A stretch of DNA of 53,970 bases from Alphaproteobacteria bacterium (GTDB lineage Bacteria > Pseudomonadota > Alphaproteobacteria > Micropepsales > Micropepsaceae): contig JAFKEW010000057.1 in the NCBI GenBank assembly GCA_017308375.1, positions 1 to 53,970 on the forward strand, given 5' to 3'. Numbering within the stretch: the stretch's first letter is position 1; the number at the start of each line of letters is the position of its first letter. The position numbers and the translations under genes were made by a program. The notes under the pieces are model-generated. The model was not told the DNA's origin. It worked only from the letters and a program-made list of their open reading frames with translations, and ran no database searches. Positions 8,767 to 18,048 of the stretch are shown here, piece by piece.

Positions 8767-9444
8767 ATGAATATGGAAGTTCGCGACGTTGCTCTGCGCG
8801 CGCCGGGTTTCAATGTCGGTGAAGTTTTCTCGCCAGCCTATAACCGGCTGAAACGTGGCTTCGACATCGCCCTCTGCATCGCGATATTACCCCTTCTCCT
8901 GCCGTTCATGGCGTTGATCGCCGTCCTGGTAAAACTGGATGGCGGTCCGGTTTTCTACACGCAATCGCGTGTCGGCCGTGCCGGGCGCATGTTCGGCTGC
9001 CTGAAATTCCGCACCATGGTGCCGAACGCCGAACGCAAACTGGAACAGATTCTCAAGAACGATCCGGCCGCACGCGAAGAATGGGCCCGCGATTTCAAAC
9101 TGCGCAACGATCCGCGCATCACTTTGATCGGCCACTTCCTGCGCCGCACCAGTCTCGATGAACTGCCGCAAATCGTGAATGTCCTGCGCGGGGAAATGAG
9201 CCTGGTCGGGCCCCGGCCCGTAACCCATCATGAGCTGGAGCTTTATGGTGAGCATGCGGGCTGGTATCTCGCCTGTATGCCGGGCATTACCGGGCTGTGG
9301 CAGGTCAGCGGCCGCAATGACCTCAGCTATGCCCGCCGTGTCGCCATGGATGTGCGCTATGCCCTGACGTGGTCGCTGCTGCTTGATCTGAACATCATCG
9401 TCAGGACCGTTCCCGCCGTCGTTTCAAGCCGCGGCGCATACTGA
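8767..9444 (+). CDS. ExoY-type initiating sugar-phosphate transferase
   Basis: A bacterial sugar transferase (PF02397 type) of about 226 residues. It would transfer a hexose-1-phosphate from a UDP-sugar to undecaprenyl phosphate, the first step in repeat-unit assembly. The sequence shows KRGFDIALCIAILPLLLPFMA (the single membrane-associated hairpin), SRVGRAGRMFGCLKFRTM, the acidic RRTSLDELPQ segment, and SLVGPRPV, then PGITGLWQVSGRN. All are landmark motifs. It lacks the extra N-terminal membrane domain of WbaP-size proteins and so is ExoY-sized. Possible starts are GTG 8755, ATG 8767 and ATG 8773; none has a strong ribosome-binding site. It is the only plus-strand polysaccharide gene after the long control region and may be its own transcription unit. 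Confidence 0.9.
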   Translation: MNMEVRDVALRAPGFNVGEVFSPAYNRLKRGFDIALCIAILPLLLPFMALIAVLVKLDGGPVFYTQSRVGRAGRMFGCLKFRTMVPNAERKLEQILKNDPAAREEWARDFKLRNDPRITLIGHFLRRTSLDELPQIVNVLRGEMSLVGPRPVTHHELELYGEHAGWYLACMPGITGLWQVSGRNDLSYARRVAMDVRYALTWSLLLDLNIIVRTVPAVVSSRGAY

Positions 9445-9541
9445 CCCCACCTACCCTGAATCCCGGCTGCCGGCGCTGCCACCGCATCGCGCCGAGCCAA
9501 AACTTGTGATCCAATGACGCCTCCACCATTCGAGGCGCCCC

Positions 9542-10378
9542 ATGACCGCATCCACACAGCCCGCCGCCGCCCGCAACATTGCTGCTGACAGCGAGGTTCT
9601 TTACGCCGTCGCCGACCATATCGCGACCATCACGCTGAACCGGCCGGATCGCATGAACACGATCTCGCGGCCGATGCTGGACCAGTTGACGAGCCTTCTG
9701 CTGAAAGCCGACCGGGACAACGACGTCCGCGCGGTGATCCTGACCGGCACGGGCCGCGCCTTCTGCGCCGGCCTCGACCTCTCCGAGGCCACCCGCAATG
9801 ACGGCAGCGGCATCTCCGGCGGCGCGGTGCAGGCCACCAATCTCGACCTGCGCGCAACCCCGCCCACCGTGCTGTTCAATATGGAAAAACCGACCATCTG
9901 CGCGCTGAACGGTTCGGCGGCGGGCTATGGCATGGACACCGCACTCGGCTGCGACATCCGTGTGATGGCGGACAATGCCAAGCTGGCCGCCGCCTTCTGC
10001 AAGCGTGGGGTGGTGCCGGAATCGGGCGGCACCTGGTTCCTGCCGCGCCTGATCGGCTGGTCGAAAGCCGCCGAACTGATCTTCACCGGCCGCACGCTTT
10101 CAGCAGCGCAGTGCCTTGAAATGGGCCTGGTCAGCGAAGTGACACCCGCCGCCGATTGCCTCGGCCGTGCGCGGGAGATCGCGTTGGAAATCGCCGCCAA
10201 TGCGCCGCTCGCGGTCCAGGCGGCCAAACGCATGATGCGCATGGGACAAAGCGAAACCTTCAACGATCATGTTCATCACGTCTTCCTGCAGCTTCTGCCG
10301 CTCCTGAAAACGGCGGATGCGCGCGAAGGTATGCTCGCCTTCATGGAGAAGCGCACACCGAACTTCCAGGGCCGCTGA
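9542..10378 (+). CDS. Enoyl-CoA hydratase/isomerase (crotonase) family protein
   Basis: A 278-residue crotonase-fold enzyme, expected to hydrate or isomerise an enoyl-CoA in fatty-acid or related CoA-thioester breakdown in the cytoplasm. The first oxyanion-hole loop is GTGRAFCAGLDL. The second is CALNGSAAGYGM. A glutamate is retained in RGVVPESGGTWFL at the position of the catalytic acid, followed by FTGRTLSAAQCLEMGLV. The C-terminus ends in RTPNFQGR, the common FKGR-type ending. GAGG lies upstream of the ATG. The epoxide-hydrolase-like gene follows after 23 bases, so they are probably co-transcribed. The true substrate cannot be told. Confidence 0.9.
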   Translation: MTASTQPAAARNIAADSEVLYAVADHIATITLNRPDRMNTISRPMLDQLTSLLLKADRDNDVRAVILTGTGRAFCAGLDLSEATRNDGSGISGGAVQATNLDLRATPPTVLFNMEKPTICALNGSAAGYGMDTALGCDIRVMADNAKLAAAFCKRGVVPESGGTWFLPRLIGWSKAAELIFTGRTLSAAQCLEMGLVSEVTPAADCLGRAREIALEIAANAPLAVQAAKRMMRMGQSETFNDHVHHVFLQLLPLLKTADAREGMLAFMEKRTPNFQGR

Positions 10379-10401
10379 CAAATCCAAAAGGCAACGATGC
10401 G

Positions 10402-11370
10402 ATGACACCCAATTATCAGTTCTTCGACCTTCCCGGAAACCGCATGCGCGCGGTGGTCGAAGGCAGCGGCCCACCCGTTATCATGGTGCATGGCTTTCCC
10501 GAATCCTGGTTCTCGTGGCGCCACCAGATCGGGCCGATTGCCAAAGCCGGTTTCACGGCTTGCGCAATCGACGTGCGCGGCTATGGCGGTTCAGGCAAAC
10601 CGCAACCGGTTGCGGCCTATGCCATGGAACACATGATCGCCGATCTGGCGCATCTGATCGAGAAATTGAATCCAGGCGGCAAGGCCATTCTGATCGGCCA
10701 CGACTGGGGCGCCCCCATCGTGTGGAACACCGCCCTTGTCAGGCCGGACCGGGTGCGGGCGGTCGCCGGTCTCTCCGTTCCCTATCTGGGCAGCGGTACA
10801 CGGCCCTTTAACGAAATCTTCGATGAAATCTTCACCCGCCGCGGCAAGTTTTTCTATCAGGCTTATTTCCAGAAAGAGGGCGTGGCCGAAGCGGAAGCCG
10901 AGGCCGATCCGCGCCGCTTCCTGCGCCAGTTTTACTATGCCATTTCCGGCGATGCGCCAAACGGCACCTGGCCCACAAACAAGGGCGCGGATGCAAGGCT
11001 GCTGGACGGATTGCCTGATCCCGATCCCTTTCCGGCATGGCTGAGCGAATCCGATCTCGATTACTACGAAGAAGAGTTCAAACGCTCCGGCTTTCGCGGG
11101 CCGATCAACCGCTATCGCAATCATGCGCGTGATTTCGAATATTTAAAAAAATTCGCAGATCGCAAAATCGAACAGCCCGCGTTTTTCATCAGCGGCACGC
11201 GCGATCTGGCCTTCAACATGCTGGGCATGGGCGACCCCATCACCGCGATGCGAAAATTCGTGCCCGACCTGCGTGGCGCCTACCTGCTGGAAGGCTGCGG
11301 CCATTGGACCCAACAGGAACGTCCTGAGGCGGTCAATACTTATCTGTTGGAGTGGCTGAAATCCTTGTGA
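10402..11370 (+). CDS. Epoxide-hydrolase-like alpha/beta hydrolase
   Basis: A 322-residue alpha/beta hydrolase. HGFPESWFSWRHQ (from residue 30) is the HGxP oxyanion motif typical of epoxide hydrolases. GHDWGAPIVW (about residues 98-107) holds the nucleophilic Asp in the elbow D-W-G, as in epoxide hydrolases and haloalkane dehalogenases. A cap region with several tyrosines follows, and EGCGHWTQQERPE near residue 300 holds the catalytic His. The ATG at 10402 gives a protein starting right at the first strand; the longer upstream frame overlaps the crotonase gene and is not needed. The gene sits between a crotonase and a GNAT; its stop overlaps the GNAT start by one base. Haloalkane dehalogenase or another hydrolase is possible, but the HGFPES/DWG combination favours epoxide hydrolase. 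Confidence 0.85.
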   Translation: MTPNYQFFDLPGNRMRAVVEGSGPPVIMVHGFPESWFSWRHQIGPIAKAGFTACAIDVRGYGGSGKPQPVAAYAMEHMIADLAHLIEKLNPGGKAILIGHDWGAPIVWNTALVRPDRVRAVAGLSVPYLGSGTRPFNEIFDEIFTRRGKFFYQAYFQKEGVAEAEAEADPRRFLRQFYYAISGDAPNGTWPTNKGADARLLDGLPDPDPFPAWLSESDLDYYEEEFKRSGFRGPINRYRNHARDFEYLKKFADRKIEQPAFFISGTRDLAFNMLGMGDPITAMRKFVPDLRGAYLLEGCGHWTQQERPEAVNTYLLEWLKSL

Positions 11371-11672
11371 TGCCGGAGACACGCATGCAAGACCTTACCG
11401 ACGATACCGCCCGCCAACGCTTCGAACTGCGTGAAAACGGTTACACCGCTTTTGCCGATTACCGCCGCGAGGGTTCCCATCTCATCATCCGGCATGTGGA
11501 AGCACCGCCGGAACTGCGCGGCAAAGGCACGGCCGGGCGGCTGATGGAAGCCATCGTGGCGCAGGCCAAAGCCGAAAACGCGCACATCGTGCCCTTGTGC
11601 GGCTATGCCCGGGCGTGGCTGAAGCGCCACCCCGAACATAGCGGCATTGTCGCATCTCAGGCGGTTTTATAA
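11370..11672 (+). CDS. Small GNAT-like N-acetyltransferase (YidJ/CG-type)
   Basis: A protein of about 100 residues, matching the short GCN5-like acetyltransferase family (COG2388-like) rather than full-size GNATs. It has a beta-strand block (FELRENGYTAFADYRREG, LIIRHVEAPPELRG), the acetyl-CoA-binding signature RGKGTAGRLMEAIV, and the family ending HIVPLCGYARAWLKRHPEH. Its ATG overlaps the stop of the epoxide-hydrolase-like gene (TGATG), so translation is probably coupled. A GTG at 11352 would extend it inside the upstream gene. Its 3' end overlaps the convergent acyl-CoA ligase by 16 bases. The physiological substrate is unknown. Confidence 0.85.
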   Translation: MPETRMQDLTDDTARQRFELRENGYTAFADYRREGSHLIIRHVEAPPELRGKGTAGRLMEAIVAQAKAENAHIVPLCGYARAWLKRHPEHSGIVASQAVL

Positions 11673-13405
11673 AGCGGCACGATCTCCTCGCGCAGCACGT
11701 TCTTCAAGATCTTGCCGCTGGCGTTGCGCTGCATGTCTTCGGTGCGGATGTCGATCACCACAGGCACCTTGTAGGCCGACAGCAATTTTCCGACATGGGC
11801 TTTCAGTTCGGCGTCGGTCGTTTTCTGGCCGGGCTTCAGCCGCACAACGGCGCCTACCACTTCGCCCAGCACCTTGTCCGGTATGCCGACAACGGCCGCA
11901 TCCATCACGGCGGGATGGGTGAAAAGCGCGCCTTCGATCTCCACGCAATAGATGTTTTCGCCGCCGCGGATCAGCATATCCTTGATGCGGTCCTTGACGA
12001 AGACGAAGCCTTCATCGTCCATCGTGCCGACATCGCCGGTGTGATACCAGCCATCGGTGAAAGCCGCGGCGGTCGCCTCGGGCTTGTTCCAATAGCCCTT
12101 CACGACATTCGGACCCTTGATCCAGATTTCTCCATTTTCGCCGCGCGGCACTTCCTTGCCGTTTTCATCGGCAATCATGATGTCGTTCACCGGCGGCGGC
12201 AGGCCGACGCTTTCGGGTTTGCGCTGATAATCCTCGGCCGCATTGGCGGTCGCGACGGACGACGTCTCGGTTGCGCCATAGCCCTGCCCCGGAAAGAAAT
12301 TGGGGAAGATCTTGCGGATGCGATGGGTCAATTCGGGTGCCGCCGCGGCCCCGCCATAGGTCAGCCCGTCGAGCGACGAGAGATCGCGTCTTGTGAAATC
12401 GGGCGATTCGAGCAATTGCCACATCATGGCGGGGACGCCGGTCACCGCGTTGATGCGCTCCTTCTCGACCAGTTCAAGCGCATGTTCCGGATTCCAGCGA
12501 TGGATCAGGATCAGCCTTCCGCCCGCCGCCATGGTGGGCACCAGCACCGAATGGCAGCCCGTGACGTGGAAGAACGGCACCGGCAAAAGCATCGTCCTTT
12601 GCGGCGCATTCGGATCGGGCTCTGGAATAGCCTCGCCCCGCCGCAGCATCGCGCGGTATGTGCCGTAGCCGACATTGATGAGATTGGTCATGATGTTGCG
12701 ATGGGTGCCGAGCGCGCCCTTGGGCCGCCCCGTCGTTCCCGAAGTATAGAAGATCGTCGCATCGTCTTCCGGCTGAATGCCATTGTCGGGCGGCGGGGTG
12801 TCGGGCAGCGATTTGTATTGCGAAGGCGGACCGATCAGCGCTTCGAGCGCTTCGGCCGAGCCAAGCTGATCGGCCGGGGTGCGCACGGCGACCAATCCGG
12901 CCAGCGCCAGATGCGACAGATATGGGCGCAAACGCTCCAGCCTTTCGGCGTCGACGACGGCGACCTTGGCCTCGGAATCGGAAATGCCATAGGAAAGATC
13001 GTCACCCGTGCCCCAGGCATTGAGCGGGGTGACCACCGCACCGATCGCGATCGCCGCCCAGAACGCAATGGACCATTCCGGAAAATTGCGCATGGCGATG
13101 GCGGCGCGATCGCCCTTCTTCAGGCCGTAGCGCTCTGTCAGAACACGCGAAAGCGCAGAGACCGCCCGGTAGTGGTCTCCATAGGTCAGCCGTTCGCCCT
13201 CATAGACGAGGATTTCACGATCTTCCCATTGGCGGCTTTGATCGAGCACGGCGCGCAAATGCGGCGGCGCGTTCTTGTAGACCCGGGTCGGAATACCGCG
13301 GATCGTCAAGGTCTCCATCTCGAACGGCATTCCAGGCGCCGTCAGCACCTTTCGTGTCTCGGCGATGCTCATGACGGGCCATTCGGCCCCAGTGCTTCCG
13401 GCCAT
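11657..13405 (-). CDS. Acyl-CoA synthetase (class I adenylate-forming ligase)
   Basis: A 582-residue AMP-dependent CoA ligase that activates a carboxylic acid, probably a fatty acid, as acyl-CoA via an acyl-adenylate. The P-loop FYTSGTTGRPKGALGTH lies at about residue 215-230. The A5 motif is GQGYGATETSSV, the A7 motif is GWYHTGDVGTMDDEGF, the A8 hinge is KDRIKDMLIRGGENIYCVEIE, and the A10 lysine is in RNASGKILK near residue 560. I chose the ATG at 13405 because GGGAGG lies seven bases upstream; the frame is open further but without support. It is convergent with the GNAT gene and divergent from the unknown gene at 13686. Chain length preference is not evident. Confidence 0.92.
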   Translation of the reverse strand: MAGSTGAEWPVMSIAETRKVLTAPGMPFEMETLTIRGIPTRVYKNAPPHLRAVLDQSRQWEDREILVYEGERLTYGDHYRAVSALSRVLTERYGLKKGDRAAIAMRNFPEWSIAFWAAIAIGAVVTPLNAWGTGDDLSYGISDSEAKVAVVDAERLERLRPYLSHLALAGLVAVRTPADQLGSAEALEALIGPPSQYKSLPDTPPPDNGIQPEDDATIFYTSGTTGRPKGALGTHRNIMTNLINVGYGTYRAMLRRGEAIPEPDPNAPQRTMLLPVPFFHVTGCHSVLVPTMAAGGRLILIHRWNPEHALELVEKERINAVTGVPAMMWQLLESPDFTRRDLSSLDGLTYGGAAAAPELTHRIRKIFPNFFPGQGYGATETSSVATANAAEDYQRKPESVGLPPPVNDIMIADENGKEVPRGENGEIWIKGPNVVKGYWNKPEATAAAFTDGWYHTGDVGTMDDEGFVFVKDRIKDMLIRGGENIYCVEIEGALFTHPAVMDAAVVGIPDKVLGEVVGAVVRLKPGQKTTDAELKAHVGKLLSAYKVPVVIDIRTEDMQRNASGKILKNVLREEIVPLYKTA

Positions 13406-13685
13406 CGCAAACCTCCCATTGGCTGCATATCTTTTGTGCACTTCACCAGAACGGCGGTACCGATCCAAGCCCCAACGGCAGACATGCCCGCGCGGAAAGC
13501 GCGCAGACGCGCACCCATCGGGGGGCGCCGTGGTTGGGTGGTTGACCTTATTCCCACCCATGGCCGCGGGCAGGCCGTGGCAGTTTGCCCGCACGGCCGT
13601 AACCGGGGTGTAACCATGGCAACTGGATGAACAGGTTTGTGTGCATTAGAATTCCGGCTTCATCAATTTTTTTGGGGGCACGCCC

Positions 13686-14165
13686 ATGGGCAAACTCGTC
13701 GCCGACCATTCGGTCCCGCGTATCCAGTCGCAATTGAACCAGCGTTTTTCTCCCGGCGACGAACTCACCTTGATGGTCGCCCTGCACAAGGAGTTTCAGA
13801 TTTTCAATGACGGCAAGGCGCTGAGGCACACGGCAGCCCTGCTCAACATCCTGCCGGCAGACCAGAAAGACCGGAAGGGCTGGTTCGCCTATCTCGAAAA
13901 CCTGAAGAAGGTCCCGTCCGATGCCAAGGGCCAGAACGGGCATGACCGGGTGATCGGGGCTCTGCAACAGAACCTGTCGTCGAAAGCGCCGCTGCCGGTT
14001 TACTTCACCTGGCATCTGCGGGCGGACAATCCCGGTGTCAGTGTCAGCCGCGGCACCCCGCTCAGCTTTTCCCATGAGACCTATCTGGTCATCTCGGTGC
14101 CGACCATTCCAGCCAGACCGGTCATCAAATCCGGGATTGCGCCCAGGCGCCGGCCCACCCGCTGA
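13686..14165 (+). CDS. Conserved-looking protein of unknown function
   Basis: I do not recognise this 159-residue protein. The N-terminal part (QSQLNQRFSPGDELTLMVAL, EFQIFNDGKALRHTAALLN) looks like a mixed alpha/beta domain with charged helices. The C-terminal part is strand-like (PVYFTWHLRADNPGVSVSRG, ETYLVISVPTIP) and ends in a basic tail (PRRRPTR). There is no signal peptide, membrane helix or cysteine pattern. GGGGG sits close upstream of the ATG. The methyltransferase gene begins three bases after its stop, so the two are almost certainly translated from one message. The protein could therefore be a partner or a substrate of that methyltransferase (inference). Confidence 0.7.
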   Translation: MGKLVADHSVPRIQSQLNQRFSPGDELTLMVALHKEFQIFNDGKALRHTAALLNILPADQKDRKGWFAYLENLKKVPSDAKGQNGHDRVIGALQQNLSSKAPLPVYFTWHLRADNPGVSVSRGTPLSFSHETYLVISVPTIPARPVIKSGIAPRRRPTR

Positions 14166-14168
14166 GCC

Positions 14169-14807
14169 ATGCGGGCCCGGAAAGGCGGCGGCGACGCGGT
14201 CACGGTCACCGCGCGGCATTACGCGGCCACCCTGTCGCGGCACGGCGCCACCCCCAGCGGGGTGGATTGGGAAAGCCGCGCCGCGCAGGATCTGCGTTTC
14301 GTGCAATTGTTGAAACTGTGCAACTTCTCGCGCGCGTTTTCCTTGAACGATGTCGGCTGCGGCTATGGCGCGCTGATCGCCCACCTCGATCAGTTTCATC
14401 CCGGCTGCCGCGTGACTTATTCCGGCACCGATCTTTGCGCACCGATGATCGCGGAAGCGCGCGCAATATGGGCCGGGCGTCCGGCTACGACGTTCGTCAA
14501 CCGCAAAGGCTGCGCGGCAATGGCCGATTACACATTGGCGAGCGGCATCTTCAACGTGATGGCCGATTGCGCGGCCGAAACATGGCACACCCATATTGCC
14601 GATTGCCTGAGCGATATGGGGGCTCATAGCAGGCTTGGCTTCGCAGTCAATTTCATCGCCCATCACGCGCCGGACGTGCCGGGCCTTTACCGCGCCCCGG
14701 ACGGTATGTGGCAAGCCCATTGCGCGGCGATAAAGGAGGCAACAGTCGAAACCGTCACCGGCTACGGCTTGCGGGAGTTCACGCTGCTGGTACGATTTTC
14801 AGCCTGA
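14169..14807 (+). CDS. Class I SAM-dependent methyltransferase
   Basis: A 212-residue protein with the Rossmann-type SAM-binding motif I LNDVGCGYGALIAHLDQFHP (about residues 60-78). Motif II follows as VTYSGTDLCAPMIAEARA. A motif IV-like segment, YTLASGIFNVMAD, has no clear DPPY, which argues against a DNA amino-methyltransferase. The N-terminal region HYAATLSRHGATPSGVDWE is typical of small stand-alone methyltransferases in alphaproteobacteria. No ribosome-binding site of its own is seen, fitting translational coupling to the unknown gene three bases upstream. It ends directly against the stop of the convergent cyclase gene, with no space for a terminator. The substrate is unknown. Confidence 0.82.
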   Translation: MRARKGGGDAVTVTARHYAATLSRHGATPSGVDWESRAAQDLRFVQLLKLCNFSRAFSLNDVGCGYGALIAHLDQFHPGCRVTYSGTDLCAPMIAEARAIWAGRPATTFVNRKGCAAMADYTLASGIFNVMADCAAETWHTHIADCLSDMGAHSRLGFAVNFIAHHAPDVPGLYRAPDGMWQAHCAAIKEATVETVTGYGLREFTLLVRFSA

Positions 14808-17800
14808 TCAGGCAGCCGCGATCTGCCGCAGCGCCTGCGCCGATGGCAATTGGCGGAAATAGAGTGCACCGCAATCCTCGATCAAACGATCCGCCGCAAG
14901 CGCCAATGCACCGGCATCGCCATCATTGTGCCCAGCCAATGCAGCGGCGAGTGTCAGCGTCGCCCGGCATTGCGACAGCCGCACCGCGCGCTTCTGCGCA
15001 ATCTCGATCGCTTCGCGCGCGCCGCGTGCGGCATCATCCAGCGCACCGGCCCGGCGATACACTTCGGCGAGATTGGCGAGAATCTCCGGCTCATAATCAA
15101 GCGCCACGCGCGCCTCGCGGGTGTATTGCATCGCCTGCGTCAGCGCCGCAATGGCACCCGCCTGATCGCCCGCAATAGATTTTGCCAGTCCCTCCGCCGC
15201 ATCGGCATGCACCAGCAGATAGGGAATGTCGCTTTCCGCAGCGATCTGGCGCACGCGCGCACTATGCACCTGCGCGGTTACCCCGTCATTGCGCAGCCAC
15301 GCCATTTCGACCAGTGCCATATGCGGAATGAACTGCACGGTCGGATCGTGCGAAAGCATTTCGTCGGCGATCAGGCTGTGCAGTTCTGCCGCCGCCTCAT
15401 CGAAGCGGCCCATATTGACGAGGATGGAGCCTTTCAGGCTGCGGACCCAGCGCTCCACATTGAAACCCAGCACCCGCTCCTCGAAGGCATTGACGGAGGC
15501 GACACCCAGCATGGCTTCATTGTTCGCGGTCAAAGCCTCGCGCAGGCGCCCGGCATGGCTGTAGGCCTGGCACAGAAAGGCGCTGATCAACGCCTTTTGC
15601 CCCGCATCCGCCTTTGACGCCAGCAGGGACTGAGCCTCGCGCACCTGGGCGACATAACCATCGGCGGAACCGGTCGCCGTCAGGATACGGCCATAGCCCG
15701 CCAGCAACAGCATCTGTGCGGAAATGTTTTCCGCTTCACGCGCAAGCGCCAGCGCCCGCTCCACATAAGGGGCGGCTTCGGCGGCACTCATCCCCTCGCG
15801 CCAGCCGAAATTGATGATCTGGCCGCTGGCCAGAATCCGCAACGGATCGGTATCGGCCTTGCGCGGTTCGCCCTCCAGCAGTGCGTGCACCTTGCGCCAG
15901 TATTTCAATGCCTGGCCCGCATCGCGCGAACCGACCCAGAACGCCGCGCGCGCGGCATAGCTGGCTGCCGTGGCGGCTTCGCCCGCGGCCTCATAGTGGT
16001 GGGCGATCACACTGGCGAATTCTTCGGCCCTGTCGGCGTGATAGGATTCGAGGGCGCGTGCCACCGCGGCATGAAGGGCAACACGACGCGAACGCAATTG
16101 CGTCACATAGGCCACTTCCTGCACCAGCGGGTGCTGAAAAGCATAGGACGGCCGTTGCTCCGTTCCATCCTTGTGCAGGAACTCGGTTTCGCACAGCCGC
16201 CCGAGGATCGACAGCAATGTCTCCGGCGAAACACCGGCCAGCGGTTCCAGAACCGCAAGCGGAAATTCGCGCCCGATGATGGCGCCGATCTGCAGCACCC
16301 GCTTTTCGCTTTCTTCCAGCCTGTCGATACGGGCGCCGACCACACTTTGCACGGTGGAGGGCATATTGTCCGCCCCGGCTGTGTGCGCGGCGATATAGCG
16401 GCCGTTCTCATCCCACACCGTACCGCCATCGATCAGTGCACGGATCAACTCTTCGGCGAAGAAGGGATTGCCGCCGCTGCGTTCGGCAACCTGCTTGCGG
16501 ATGTCGCGGGTCGAGGGATGGCGGCCAATGCGTTCTTCGATCATCGCCGCCACGTCATCGCCATCAAGCTCGTCCAGCTCGATCTCGGTGAAGCCGGGCG
16601 AATTCATCCATGCCGCCTTGTAGAACGAACGATAATTCAACAGCAGCAAAAGATTGGTGCCGCGCACCGCCTCGACCAGAGCCGGAACGAACTCCTGGCT
16701 CGCCTCGTCCAGCCAGTGCACATCCTCAATCAGGATGACTGACAGCGAATGCCCGCCCATGCGCAGCAATTTGATCACCGCATTGCGCAGGCGCGCGCGG
16801 CGCACCTTCGGGTCCAGCCGTTCCAGCGCGCCGTCCTCTTCCGCGACCCCCAGAAATTCCGACAGGATCGGAAGCTCGCTCGCCAGTTCCGGGTTCAGCT
16901 CGTCCAGGCGCCAGGCGATGCGCGCCCGCGCGGTTCCGGCATCGTCCTGCGGTGATATGCGGAAGAAGGAACGCAGGAATTCCAGAATCGCCTGCAACGG
17001 GCCGGCATAACCGTAAGTGGGCGCCCGTGCCTCCAGCACGGTGACGAGCTGGCCGCGGCACCATTCGGAAAATTCAAAACACAGCCGGCTTTTGCCGAGG
17101 CCGGGGCTGGCGGAAATGCCGATGGCGAGGCCTTCACCACGCTCGGCGCGGTTCAGTGCTTCTTCCAGTATCTGCATTTCGCGCTCGCGCCCGCGATAGG
17201 TGCCAAGGCCCGCGCGGCGGAATTGCTGACTGGCCACCGCCGGCCTGAGGCCCAGAAGCCGGAACACCCCGATGGGCCGGGCAAAACCGCGAATTTCATG
17301 CTGACCCAGCAACTGCGCATCGCAATAAGGCCGCACCAGCCGGAAGGTGTCTTCCGAAATATAAACTCCGCCGGGCTCGGCCATATGTTCCAGCCGGCTT
17401 GCCATATGGATCACCGGGCCATGGGCGGCGCGCTCCCGCGTCAACTCCTCCTCAAATCCGGAAACCACTTCGCCGGAGTGGATGCCGACGCGAATGGCAA
17501 GCCCCTCCTCCCCCGCCAGCGCCGCCTGCATCGCCAGCGCCGCCTTGCAGGCGAGAAGCGCATGGGCTTCCTGCGCAAAGGGAATGCCGAACAGCGCCAT
17601 CACCCCATCGCCCAGGGTGCGTGCGATGGTGCCATCGTAACGCTGTACCGCCTGCCCCATCGCGGCCACGGCAGGGCGCAGCCGCTCCATCGCCAGTTCG
17701 GGGTCGAGATCGGCGATCAACTGTGTCGAACCCACGATATCGGCAAACAGAACCGTGGCCAGCTTGCGCTCGCCATGGTCCGCGGCCTTCATCTGGCTGT

Positions 17801-17957
17801 CGATCTGGGTATTGGCCTGCCCGCAGGAAGGGCAGAACGCATCGCGCGCATCGTTCTGATGACCGCACCGTATGCACGTCACCAGAAGCGCTGTCCCGCA
17901 GGAGCGGCAGAAGCGGCTACCATCCGCATTCTCGCTCTGACATATGGAACAACGCAT
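14808..17957 (-). CDS. Zinc-ribbon / class III nucleotide cyclase / AAA-type ATPase / TPR regulatory protein
   Basis: A 1049-residue multidomain protein. Residues 1-50 hold two CxxC pairs in tandem (CSICQ, FCRSCG, CIRCGH, FCPSCG), a double zinc ribbon. Residues about 65-240 form a class III cyclase domain: the metal aspartates are in VLFADIVGSTQL and TLGDGVMALFG. Next is a P-loop ATPase with SASPGLGKSRLCFEF (about 280) and VILIEDVHWLDEASQEF (Walker B), as in MalT/AAA-type STAND proteins. The last 400 residues are helical TPR-like repeats. The usual Asn of the cyclase is His (GPVIHMASRLE), so activity is uncertain. It lies just upstream of no obvious partner on its strand, but a CRP-like gene starts about 0.8 kb away on the same strand. 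It probably makes or senses a cyclic nucleotide in the cytoplasm. Confidence 0.88.
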   Translation of the reverse strand: MRCSICQSENADGSRFCRSCGTALLVTCIRCGHQNDARDAFCPSCGQANTQIDSQMKAADHGERKLATVLFADIVGSTQLIADLDPELAMERLRPAVAAMGQAVQRYDGTIARTLGDGVMALFGIPFAQEAHALLACKAALAMQAALAGEEGLAIRVGIHSGEVVSGFEEELTRERAAHGPVIHMASRLEHMAEPGGVYISEDTFRLVRPYCDAQLLGQHEIRGFARPIGVFRLLGLRPAVASQQFRRAGLGTYRGREREMQILEEALNRAERGEGLAIGISASPGLGKSRLCFEFSEWCRGQLVTVLEARAPTYGYAGPLQAILEFLRSFFRISPQDDAGTARARIAWRLDELNPELASELPILSEFLGVAEEDGALERLDPKVRRARLRNAVIKLLRMGGHSLSVILIEDVHWLDEASQEFVPALVEAVRGTNLLLLLNYRSFYKAAWMNSPGFTEIELDELDGDDVAAMIEERIGRHPSTRDIRKQVAERSGGNPFFAEELIRALIDGGTVWDENGRYIAAHTAGADNMPSTVQSVVGARIDRLEESEKRVLQIGAIIGREFPLAVLEPLAGVSPETLLSILGRLCETEFLHKDGTEQRPSYAFQHPLVQEVAYVTQLRSRRVALHAAVARALESYHADRAEEFASVIAHHYEAAGEAATAASYAARAAFWVGSRDAGQALKYWRKVHALLEGEPRKADTDPLRILASGQIINFGWREGMSAAEAAPYVERALALAREAENISAQMLLLAGYGRILTATGSADGYVAQVREAQSLLASKADAGQKALISAFLCQAYSHAGRLREALTANNEAMLGVASVNAFEERVLGFNVERWVRSLKGSILVNMGRFDEAAAELHSLIADEMLSHDPTVQFIPHMALVEMAWLRNDGVTAQVHSARVRQIAAESDIPYLLVHADAAEGLAKSIAGDQAGAIAALTQAMQYTREARVALDYEPEILANLAEVYRRAGALDDAARGAREAIEIAQKRAVRLSQCRATLTLAAALAGHNDGDAGALALAADRLIEDCGALYFRQLPSAQALRQIAAA

Positions 17958-18048
17958 CTGCCCGGCCCCTGACGAAACGGCCGATTATGATGGAATTCCG
18001 CGGGCCGGTCGATTCCCGCAACGGTACCGCAGCTACCCCGTTCGGTCC

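Noticed and set aside
11795..13630. 611-codon open frame antisense to the acyl-CoA ligase
   Set aside because: The opposite strand carries all AMP-ligase motifs in order. The antisense text is rich in Arg, His and Gly, with no domain.
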